Shown here: positions 6,260 to 11,846 of the stretch, piece by piece
Position numbering within the stretch: the stretch's first letter is position 1
Layout of the letters: each line of letters begins with the position of its first letter
Assembly: GCA_035689345.1 (NCBI GenBank)
Contig: DASSLR010000090.1
Coordinates: 1-14,415 of the forward strand
Direction of reading: 5' to 3'
Origin: CF-118 sp035689345
GTDB lineage: Bacteria; Chloroflexota; Dormibacteria; Dormibacterales; Dormibacteraceae
Length of the DNA: 14,415 bases
The notes under the pieces: model-generated
The model's input: only the letters and a program-made list of their open reading frames with translations
What the model was told of the DNA's origin: nothing
Database searches by the model: none
Program-made: the position numbers and the translations under genes

Positions 6260-6944
6260 CCCTCCGCGGCGCTCGCGCGCGCGGCCGCGCTCCTCCGAGG
6301 GCCCTGTGGCGGTGTGGCTCATCGCCCTGCTCATCGCGCTGGTCGCGACCGTGCAGCTGCGCAGCCAGGCCGAGGTCGAGCGAAGCCTCGTCCAGGCCGA
6401 CCCCGCGACGCTGGCCTTCTCCATCGACCAGCTGAGCCGGGCGAACGACGAGCTCGAGGCCCAGATCGCCGAACTGAACCAGCAGCGGAGCGCGCTTCAG
6501 TCAGGCGGCAACAGCGCGGCCGACCAGGCGCTGGAGGCGGAACAGCGGCAGCTCCGGATCGCAGAAGGCCTGGTGCCGGTGCACGGACCCGGCGTGGTCC
6601 TGGTCGTCGACGCGTCGGGCCTGACCGCCCTCGACCTGCAGGACGCGATGAACAACCTGGCGGCCGGAGGCGGCGAGGCGCTGGCCGTGAACGATCAGCG
6701 CGTCGTGGCCGGCGTGCCCATCGTGCAGACCGCCGCCGGGGTCACAGTCGGCGGGGTCCTGACGCCGGCGCCATGGACGATCCTCGCCATCGGTGACACC
6801 AACCGCCTCGCCGACACGGCGGACCTGATGACGCAGCAGCTGCGCGGCGACCGGCGCGTGCGTCAGGCGACGTATCGCGTCGAGTCGGACATCGTGATCC
6901 GGGCGGTGGTCAGCGAGCGGCCTTTCGTCTACGCGGTGCCGTAA
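6243..6944 (+). CDS. DUF881 family membrane-anchored coiled-coil protein (second of pair)
   Basis: A 233-residue paralogue of the preceding gene. A basic cytosolic head (about 1-20, rich in Arg/Pro) is followed by a membrane segment (about 22-39, VAVWLIALLIALVATVQL), a coiled coil (about 50-105) and the DUF881 domain with VPVHGPGVVLVVDAS, DLQDAMNNLAAGGGEALAVNDQRV and PWTILAIGDTNRL. The ATG at 6243 has GGAG 7 nt upstream, inside the end of the first DUF881 gene, so the two are translationally linked. The shared domain with different N-terminal heads suggests hetero-oligomer formation through the coiled coils; this is inference. The last 35 bp overlap the end of the convergent PhaR-like gene. 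Confidence 0.85.
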   Translation: MSARPDPPRRSRARPRSSEGPVAVWLIALLIALVATVQLRSQAEVERSLVQADPATLAFSIDQLSRANDELEAQIAELNQQRSALQSGGNSAADQALEAEQRQLRIAEGLVPVHGPGVVLVVDASGLTALDLQDAMNNLAAGGGEALAVNDQRVVAGVPIVQTAAGVTVGGVLTPAPWTILAIGDTNRLADTADLMTQQLRGDRRVRQATYRVESDIVIRAVVSERPFVYAVP

Positions 6945-7428
6945 CGCCGGCACGCGGCGCGCGCCCGTTCGCGCGCTTCAGGTCCGCGGACAGCCTGTCG
7001 ATGCGCTCGTTGAGGCGGTCGATATCACGCCGCGTCGGCAGCTTCAGCCGCTGCAGCGTGCGCTCGATCGTCTCCTCCACCACCGACTCGATGCCGGTGC
7101 GGCGCTTCTCGACCTCTGAAACGAGCTCGCCCGGCACGTTGAGCGTCTTGCGCACGTAATCGAGCAGCGCCTGCCCACGTTCGTGCAGCGCGTCGGCGCC
7201 GGCGTCGACCAGGCGCTGCGGGCCGCGCTTCTCTTCGGTCAGGACGATCTGCGAGAGCACGACCTGCGTGATGTCGTTGCCGGTGTCGCGATCGACGACC
7301 CGGATGTCGTGGCCCCCGCGCACCAGGTCCGCGATTCCGTCGAGAGTCACGTACTTGCTCGTGCGCGTGTCGTAGAGCTTGCGGTTCGCGTACTTCTTGA
7401 TAAGGTGGCGTTCAGGCCCTGACGTCAT
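6910..7428 (-). CDS. PhaR-like polyhydroxyalkanoate synthesis regulator
   Basis: A 172-residue protein whose N-terminus (about 7-60, HLIKKYANRKLYDTRTSKYV then TLDGIADLVRGGHDIRVVDRDTGNDIT) is a clear PHB/PHA accumulation regulator DNA-binding domain, as in PhaR. In proteobacteria this protein represses phasin genes and senses PHA granules. The middle (70-130) is helical, and PTRRDIDRLNERIDRLSADL near the C-terminus is a short coiled coil with a phasin-like look, followed by a basic tail. The ATG at 7428 has no Shine-Dalgarno, but TAGAAT lies 10 nt upstream, implying a nearly leaderless mRNA. It is divergent from a phasin-like gene across a 53-bp gap containing an inverted repeat, which fits PhaR-type autoregulation. 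No PHA synthase is in the window. The domain call is strong; the role is inferred from the family. Confidence 0.85.
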   Translation of the reverse strand: MTSGPERHLIKKYANRKLYDTRTSKYVTLDGIADLVRGGHDIRVVDRDTGNDITQVVLSQIVLTEEKRGPQRLVDAGADALHERGQALLDYVRKTLNVPGELVSEVEKRRTGIESVVEETIERTLQRLKLPTRRDIDRLNERIDRLSADLKRANGRAPRAGVTAPRRRKAAR

Positions 7429-7438
7429 GTGTGGGCCG

Positions 7439-7457
7439 ATTCTAACGCGCTGCGTTA
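7439..7457. promoter_or_regulatory. Divergent phaR-like/phasin-like promoter with inverted repeat operator candidate
   Basis: The 53-bp gap holds a perfect inverted repeat, TAACGC-GCT-GCGTTA (7443-7457). On the minus strand it overlaps the last bases of a TAGAAT -10 box (7444-7439) that ends 10 nt before the PhaR-like ATG. A dyad on the -10 of a regulator that is divergent from its likely target gene is the usual layout for an autoregulatory operator. Binding by this PhaR homologue is inference; published PhaR sites in other bacteria are TGC-rich dyads. Confidence 0.5.
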
Positions 7458-7470
7458 TGGGCTTTTCTTC

Positions 7471-7476
7471 AGGAGG
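7471..7476 (+). promoter_or_regulatory. Strong ribosome binding site of the phasin-like gene
   Basis: AGGAGG lies 5 nt before the ATG at 7482. It is the only full-length Shine-Dalgarno I see in the window and selects ATG 7482 over the GTG at 7476, which lies within the site. Confidence 0.8.
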
Positions 7477-7481
7477 TGGCC

Positions 7482-8006
7482 ATGCCCACTAAGAGACGTA
7501 CGACCTCCCGATCGCGGCTCAACCGGGCCGTCAAAGCCGGCCGCTCGGCTCTGCGCCAGGCGGAAAAGCGCATCCCGCCCGACCTCCGGCGCCAGATCGA
7601 GCGCGGCATCAAGGACGGGCAGAAGAGATTCGACGCTGCTGTCAAGGACATCCGCACCCGCGTCGACAAGGCGACGGCACCGGGAGAGATCGACCGCGCC
7701 GTCAAGCGGTTCCGCACGCAGGTCGAGGGGCTTGCGCGCATTGTGACCACGCGCACCACCTCGGCCACCCGCGCAACGGCGAGGCGAGCCGCCACGACCC
7801 GGCGCACGGCCACGCGCAAGGCGGCGGCGCGAAAGCCGGCCGCGCGCAAACCGGCCGCGCGCAAATCGGCAGCACGCAAACCGGCGGCACGCAAACCGGC
7901 GGCGCGCCGGACGACGCGCCGAGCGGCGACCGCCACGCCCCCCATGGTGATGCCGGCGGTTGCCGGCATCCCGGAGGCGCCCGTCGAACCGATGGGGAAC
8001 GGCTAG
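7482..8006 (+). CDS. Phasin-like protein with histone H1-like AARKP-repeat tail
   Basis: A 174-residue, extremely basic protein. Residues 1-30 are Arg/Lys-rich. Residues 32-90 (PPDLRRQIERGIKDGQKRFD then AVKDIRTRVDKATAPGEIDRAVKRFRTQVEGL) form amphipathic helices of the phasin/apolipoprotein type. Residues 91-148 are a Thr/Ala/Arg/Lys tail with five tandem AARKP-like pentads (115-139). The last 26 residues are neutral and proline-rich. The plan resembles Pseudomonas PhaF, a phasin whose C-terminal AAKP repeats bind DNA and link PHA granules to the nucleoid. The divergent PhaR-like gene strongly supports that link. Without the context it would be called a histone H1-like nucleoid protein; I cannot tell whether it binds granules, DNA or both. 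It ends in a CTAG shared with the convergent amidohydrolase stop. Confidence 0.7.
   Translation: MPTKRRTTSRSRLNRAVKAGRSALRQAEKRIPPDLRRQIERGIKDGQKRFDAAVKDIRTRVDKATAPGEIDRAVKRFRTQVEGLARIVTTRTTSATRATARRAATTRRTATRKAAARKPAARKPAARKSAARKPAARKPAARRTTRRAATATPPMVMPAVAGIPEAPVEPMGNG
7824..7910 (+). repeat. 15-bp in-frame tandem repeat encoding AARKP pentads
   Basis: Five 15-bp units (for example GCCGCGCGCAAACCG) plus a partial sixth encode AARKP, AARKP, AARKS, AARKP, AARKP, AARR. The units differ mainly at third positions, so the array is old enough to have drifted synonymously and the peptide repeat is under selection. Copy number could vary by slippage. Confidence 0.85.
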
Positions 8007-9529
8007 AGCTTTCCGCTGACGACGGCTCCGCCCAGCAGCACGGCCTGCGGGCGGAGCCGGTCCCACCCCGAGCGCGCTGCACCGAGCGGATCGCCCGCAT
8101 AGACCTGGAGGTCCGCGAGCATCCCCGGCTCGAGCGTGCCTTTGGCCGTCTCCTCGAAGCTCGCGTAGGCGCCGCCCGCCGTGTAAGCACGCAGCGCGTC
8201 GAGCACGCTCACGCCGTTGACCTCGTCTTCGACCGCGGCCTTGATGCCCATCCAGGGATTCGGGTCGGGGGTCACCGGCAGGTCGGAGCTGAACGCGACC
8301 GGCACGCCCGCGTCAAGCAACGGCCGGTGGGGCGCGAGATGCTTGCGGCTCATGGCCGGGAACAAACCTGTCGCGCGTCGCGGCGCCAGGACGGCGAGGG
8401 GCTGCATGACGGCGACCATGCCGAGCCGGGCCAGCCTGCGCTGCAGGTCGGGCGGGCAGATCGTGCAGTGCTCGACGCGATGGCGCAGACCTCGCGCTTT
8501 GGCTCTCTCGACGGCGTCGCACATCGCGGCGATCGCGCCGTCGCCGATGGCGTGGGCCGCCACCTGCAGGCCGGCCGCCGTCGCGCGCGCCACCAGCTCG
8601 TTGAGCTCGTCGGGAGGCGTGCGCCACGTCCCGCCTCCGCCGCGCCGGGCCACGCGGTCCGCGCCGCCGTCGATGAAGACCTTGATCGGACCGGCGCGCA
8701 CGACGTCGCCGCCGAAGCCCGCGCGCACGCCGAGACTGGACGCGGCGGGGAGCAGCTCCCACGACAGGAACTCGTTGACGCGCATGCGCAGCTCGCCGTT
8801 GATGGCGAGCCGCTCGTAGCAGAGAAGGTCGTCGGCGAATCCGCGGTTGACGGCCGCGCCGACCGAGGTGACGCCCCGCGAGAGCAGCAGCTTCTGCGCG
8901 AGCAGGATCGCTTCGCTGCGGCGCGTGCGACCGGGCAGCGGCTGCACGTCCGCAACCAGCCGCATCGCCGACTCCAGCAGCAACCCGTTGGGTGATCCGT
9001 CCTGGTCCCGGCCGATGATGCCGCCGGGCGGATTCGGGGTGCGGGCGGTGATGCCGGCCGCGGCCAGGGCCGCGCTGTTGGCGACCCGCGAGTGGCCGCC
9101 GCGCTCGTCGACGAATGCCGGGCGCGCCCCGGTCGCCTGGTCGAGCTCACGGCGGTGGGGCGGGCGCTTCTCCGCCAGCGTGCTCGCCCGGTAGCCCATG
9201 CCCTGCTGCCACTCGCCCGGCTTCAGGCCGCGGCCGTGCGCGCGCAGCGCGGCGACGATGTCCGCGACGCTCCTGGCCTCTACGAGGTCGGCGCCAAAAC
9301 GGGTGAGGCCGTAATACACGACGTGCGCGTGCGCGTCGTTGAACCCGGGCAGCGCCGCCGCGCCGCGAAGTTGAGTGACGCGCGTGCGCGGTCCACGCAG
9401 CCCCATCACCTCGGCACCGCCCGCGGCGATGACGCGGCCCTGCGCCACCGCGAGGTGTGAGCAGGCATCGAGGCCGCGCCGCCCCAGCGTGCGGATCACG
9501 CCGCCGGCGAGGATCGAGTCCGCCCTCAT
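8003..9529 (-). CDS. YtcJ-like metal-dependent amidohydrolase (amidohydrolase 3 family)
   Basis: A 508-residue cytosolic amidohydrolase of the YtcJ/AepA type. The N-terminal beta-sandwich (SILAGGVIRTL, AVAQGRVIAAGG) leads into the barrel with NDAHAHV (His67/His69). Later metal and catalytic segments are AAHAIGDGA, HRVEHC and SSDLPVTP with the terminal Asp. GTLEPGMLADLQVYAGDP is the standard C-terminal closing segment. Members hydrolyse C-N bonds of varied amides; the substrate here is unknown. I prefer ATG 9529; GTG 9535 adds two residues. No Shine-Dalgarno is present, but a TACTTT -10 lies 9 nt upstream, suggesting a 2-3 nt leader. It is divergent from threonine aldolase and convergent with the phasin-like gene, sharing the CTAG stop. 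The neighbours do not point to a substrate. Confidence 0.9.
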   Translation of the reverse strand: MRADSILAGGVIRTLGRRGLDACSHLAVAQGRVIAAGGAEVMGLRGPRTRVTQLRGAAALPGFNDAHAHVVYYGLTRFGADLVEARSVADIVAALRAHGRGLKPGEWQQGMGYRASTLAEKRPPHRRELDQATGARPAFVDERGGHSRVANSAALAAAGITARTPNPPGGIIGRDQDGSPNGLLLESAMRLVADVQPLPGRTRRSEAILLAQKLLLSRGVTSVGAAVNRGFADDLLCYERLAINGELRMRVNEFLSWELLPAASSLGVRAGFGGDVVRAGPIKVFIDGGADRVARRGGGGTWRTPPDELNELVARATAAGLQVAAHAIGDGAIAAMCDAVERAKARGLRHRVEHCTICPPDLQRRLARLGMVAVMQPLAVLAPRRATGLFPAMSRKHLAPHRPLLDAGVPVAFSSDLPVTPDPNPWMGIKAAVEDEVNGVSVLDALRAYTAGGAYASFEETAKGTLEPGMLADLQVYAGDPLGAARSGWDRLRPQAVLLGGAVVSGKL

Positions 9530-9537
9530 AGCCACAC

Positions 9538-9544
9538 TAAAGTA
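9538..9544. promoter_or_regulatory. Symmetric bidirectional -10 between amidohydrolase and threonine aldolase
   Basis: TAAAGTA reads as -10 TAAAGT on plus (9538-9543), 6 nt before the GTG of threonine aldolase. On minus it reads TACTTT (9544-9539), 9 nt before the amidohydrolase ATG. Only 20 bp separate the two start codons and neither has a Shine-Dalgarno, so both mRNAs are probably leaderless or nearly so. No -35 match is seen. Confidence 0.55.
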
Positions 9545-9549
9545 GACGC

Positions 9550-10578
9550 GTGGCGGTGATCGACCTTCGCTCGGACACGGTGACCAAGCCCACGCCCGAG
9601 ATGCGGCACGCCATGGTCAACTCGCCCCTCGGCGACGACGTCTTCGGTGACGACCCTATGGTCAAGCAGCTCGAAGAGATGTCCATGGAGCGGCTGGGCA
9701 AGGAGGCCGCGGTCTTCGTCTCCAGCGGCACGATGGGCAACGTCCTCGGCGTCGCCGTGAACGCGCGCCAGGGCCAGGAGGTCCTCGCCGACGTCGAGTC
9801 GCACGTCTACATCTACGAGGGTGCGGGCAGCGCCGCCATCAGCGGCGTGCAGGTCCATCCGCTCACCACGGAGCGCGGGGTCATGTCGCCGCAGCAGATC
9901 CGCGCGGCCATCAACCCGAAGGACGACTACCACTACGCCATCACGGCGGCCGTCAGCTTCGAGGACACGCACAACCGCCATGGCGGAGTCGTGTGGCCGC
10001 TCGACGACCTGCGTGCCGCCTACAAAGCCGCGCACGACGCTGGCCTGCGCGTGCACCTCGACGGCGCCCGCCTCTTCAACGCGGCCGTGGCGCAGGGCAT
10101 CGACGTGGCCGACATCGCGGCGTGCAGCGACACGGTGACGTTCTGCCTCTCGAAAGGGCTCGGCTGCCCCGCGGGCAGCGTGTTCCTGGGCAGCAAGGAG
10201 GCCGTCGACGAGGCGCGGCGCTGGCGCAAGCGACTCGGCGGCGGCATGCGCCAGGCAGGCGTGCTGGCGGCCGCCGGCGTCGTGGCGCTGGAGAAGATGG
10301 TCGGCCGGCTCGCGGAGGACCACTCCAACGCGCGCACGCTCGCCGAGGGGCTGGCGGAGCTGCCCGGCGTCACGTGCGACCTCACGCGCGTCGAGACGAA
10401 CCTCGTCTATTTCGACGTCGAGGGCATGACGGGCCTGGAGTTCGAGCAGGAGTGCGCGAAGCGCGACCTGCTCGGCGGTGCGACCGACGAGCACCGCGTG
10501 CGCTTCGTGACGCACGAGGGAATCACTTCTCAGGACATACAGGCCGCGCTGAAGATCTGCTCCGACGTCCTCAACTGA
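9550..10578 (+). CDS. ltaE: Low-specificity L-threonine aldolase
   Basis: A 342-residue PLP enzyme cleaving L-threonine or L-allo-threonine to glycine and acetaldehyde in the cytosol. Visible family segments are DLRSDTVTKPTPEMRHAM at the start, GDDVFGDDP, VFVSSGTMGN, ADVESHVYIYEGAG, VHLDGARLFNA (Asp for the PLP pyridine nitrogen) and TFCLSKGLGCPAGSV with the Schiff-base lysine near residue 200. GGGMRQAGVLAAAGVVAL is also typical. The length is normal. The GTG at 9550 is the natural start, with the conserved DLRSD segment beginning at residue 4, and a TAAAGT -10 6 nt upstream makes a leaderless mRNA likely. It converges on threonine dehydratase across a gap filled by repeat copy B, so two alternative threonine-degrading enzymes face each other. 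Glycine supply is the usual role. Confidence 0.95.
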   Translation: MAVIDLRSDTVTKPTPEMRHAMVNSPLGDDVFGDDPMVKQLEEMSMERLGKEAAVFVSSGTMGNVLGVAVNARQGQEVLADVESHVYIYEGAGSAAISGVQVHPLTTERGVMSPQQIRAAINPKDDYHYAITAAVSFEDTHNRHGGVVWPLDDLRAAYKAAHDAGLRVHLDGARLFNAAVAQGIDVADIAACSDTVTFCLSKGLGCPAGSVFLGSKEAVDEARRWRKRLGGGMRQAGVLAAAGVVALEKMVGRLAEDHSNARTLAEGLAELPGVTCDLTRVETNLVYFDVEGMTGLEFEQECAKRDLLGGATDEHRVRFVTHEGITSQDIQAALKICSDVLN

Positions 10579-10599
10579 GGAGCGCCTTTCCCGTAATCG

Positions 10600-10660
10600 C
10601 GCATTTGCGCACAAAAGCACTCAATCCGTGCCCCAAAACACGAATTTGTGCACAAAACCA
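10600..10660. repeat. Palindromic 41-bp-period repeat element, copy B
   Basis: The 94-bp gap between convergent threonine aldolase and threonine dehydratase holds two motifs: ATTTGCGCACAAAA (10603-10616), a near-palindrome, and TTTGTGCACAAA (10645-10656), a perfect one. Their centres (10609.5 and 10650.5) are 41 bp apart, exactly as in copy A at 2000-2060. The linker contains CAATCCGTG followed by CCAAAACA, comparable to AATTCCGG followed by GGAAACC in copy A. Over the 41-bp unit the first repeats of the two copies match at about 26 positions without gaps. GAGCGCC (10580-10586) and GGCGCTC (10676-10682) form a 7-bp inverted pair at the edges. No U-tract follows. Confidence 0.75.
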
Positions 10661-10672
10661 GGCGTTGTGTAA

Positions 10673-11602
10673 TTAGGCGCTCAGGAGCGACGCGAGCAGC
10701 TTCGTGTCGATGTTGCCGCCGCTGACGACGGCCACGGTAACGGGACCCGGCTCCAGCTGCTCGAGCGCGGCGTAAGCGAGAGCGCCGGCTCCTTCCGCGA
10801 CGACCTTCGCCTGGGCCGCCAGCTCGGGGATCGCGGTGCGCAGCCGCGGCTCGGGCACCGTGATCCAGCGATCGACGCTCTCCTTGAGGAGCTCGAACAT
10901 GCGCGGGTCGCACGGCGCGGTGGTGCCGTCGGCGATGGTGTTGGGCGTCAGGCTCATCGGTTTTCCGGCGGCGAATGACGCTGGCCACGACGCGTAGCCG
11001 TCCGACTGCACGCCTATCACCTCGACGCCGCCCTTCGAGCCCTTGATCGCCGCCGCGATGCCGCTGATCAGCCCGCCGCCGCCCACCGGCACCACGACGC
11101 GCTTTAGGTCGGGCACGCCCTCCAGGATCTCGAGGCCGGCGCCGCCGTGTCCCGCGGCCACGGCCGGATCCGCGAACGGATGGATGAAGGTCTCGGGCTC
11201 CGATTTCCAGCCTTCACCGGCGAGCCACGCAAGCACCTGGTCGCGCGATTTCAGAATCGGCGTCGCGCCCCAGCGCCTCACGCCGTTGATCTTCGCGTCG
11301 GGCGCGTTCTCGTACATCACGACGCGGCACGACACGCCTAGCGTGTGCGCGACGTACGCGCATGCCTGGGCCGCGTTGCCGGCGCTGACGGTGATGAGGC
11401 CCTTGCTCAGCGCATCTTGCGGAAGCGCGGTGGCCGCGGCGAAGAAGCCGCGCACCTTGAAGCTGCCGGTCGGCTGCAGGCACTCGAGCTTGAGCTGGGC
11501 GCCGTTCACGGTCACCACCGGCGTGTGCGCCACGTAGGGACGCGCGCGCCCGGCGGCCGCGCGAACGTCATCGATCGGGATCAATCGGATAATGCTAGCC
11601 AT
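10673..11602 (-). CDS. Threonine/serine dehydratase (PLP, fold type II, no ACT domain)
   Basis: A 309-residue enzyme deaminating threonine to 2-oxobutanoate, or serine to pyruvate. PLP lysine is Lys49 in LQPTGSFKVRGF. The phosphate loop is VPVGGGGLISGI and the C-terminal SGGN is present (VVSGGNID). The usual SxGNH reads SAGNAAQA (73-80), with Ala instead of His, and the C-terminal ACT regulatory domain of biosynthetic IlvA is absent, which favours a catabolic-type enzyme. The start is ambiguous. ATG 11602 overlaps the ATG of the divergent FmdB gene inside a single CATG. TTG 11584 (giving MIPIDDVRAAA, 303 residues) sits 7 nt after a TAGCAT -10-like hexamer and would separate the genes by 16 bp. 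ATG 11608 is a third option. A paralogue with another substrate, such as a serine/threonine racemase, cannot be excluded. Confidence 0.88.
   Translation of the reverse strand: MASIIRLIPIDDVRAAAGRARPYVAHTPVVTVNGAQLKLECLQPTGSFKVRGFFAAATALPQDALSKGLITVSAGNAAQACAYVAHTLGVSCRVVMYENAPDAKINGVRRWGATPILKSRDQVLAWLAGEGWKSEPETFIHPFADPAVAAGHGGAGLEILEGVPDLKRVVVPVGGGGLISGIAAAIKGSKGGVEVIGVQSDGYASWPASFAAGKPMSLTPNTIADGTTAPCDPRMFELLKESVDRWITVPEPRLRTAIPELAAQAKVVAEGAGALAYAALEQLEPGPVTVAVVSGGNIDTKLLASLLSA
11588..11597. promoter_or_regulatory. Overlapping bidirectional -10 between threonine dehydratase and FmdB gene
   Basis: GATAAT (11588-11593) lies 7 nt before the FmdB ATG at 11601, ideal for a leaderless mRNA. On the minus strand TAGCAT (11597-11592) lies 7 nt before the alternative TTG start (11584) of the dehydratase. 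The two hexamers share two bases. Neither gene has a recognisable Shine-Dalgarno. Confidence 0.45.
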
Positions 11603-11846
11603 GCCCATATACGAGTACCGGTGCTCGGCCTGCGGCAAGAAATCGTCCGCGCTGCTGCCCAGCTTCTCTTCGCCCGACCCCGCGTGTCCGCATTGCGGCA
11701 AGCAGGAGCTGAAGCGTCTGGTCTCGACGTTCGCCACCATGGGGTCGTCTGACGACGGAGGCGATGACTTCGGCGGCGACGACGACTACGGGGGCGGCGA
11801 CGGGATGGACGATGGCGGGGCCTTCGGCGGGGACGACGACTTCTAG
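11601..11846 (+). CDS. FmdB-type zinc ribbon protein with Gly/Asp-rich tail
   Basis: An 81-residue protein of the FmdB/CxxC regulatory-protein zinc ribbon family. It starts with the family-typical MPIYEYRCSACGKK and carries a second CPHCGK (about 33-38), so two CxxC pairs form one zinc site. The C-terminal third (about 49-81) is low-complexity GGDD/DDDY/GGGD sequence, strongly acidic. Function is not established for the family; roles as small regulatory or assembly factors have been proposed. ATG 11601 is chosen because family members begin exactly at MPIYEY; ATG 11592 would add three residues. It ends in a CTAG that is also the stop of the convergent HD-domain gene. The divergent neighbour is threonine dehydratase. 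Confidence 0.88.
   Translation: MPIYEYRCSACGKKSSALLPSFSSPDPACPHCGKQELKRLVSTFATMGSSDDGGDDFGGDDDYGGGDGMDDGGAFGGDDDF

Noticed and set aside
5396..6424. 342-codon minus-strand open frame opposite the first DUF881 gene
   Set aside because: It spans a promoter region and two genes, has no recognisable domain, and the plus-strand frame has a membrane segment, coiled coil and DUF881 pattern.
7476..8006. GTG 7476 as start of the phasin-like gene
   Set aside because: That GTG lies within the AGGAGG ribosome site; ATG 7482 has correct spacing.
9526..10620. 364-codon minus-strand open frame opposite threonine aldolase
   Set aside because: Antisense shadow: low-complexity Arg/His/Ala/Val sequence with no motif, while the plus strand encodes a complete aldolase.
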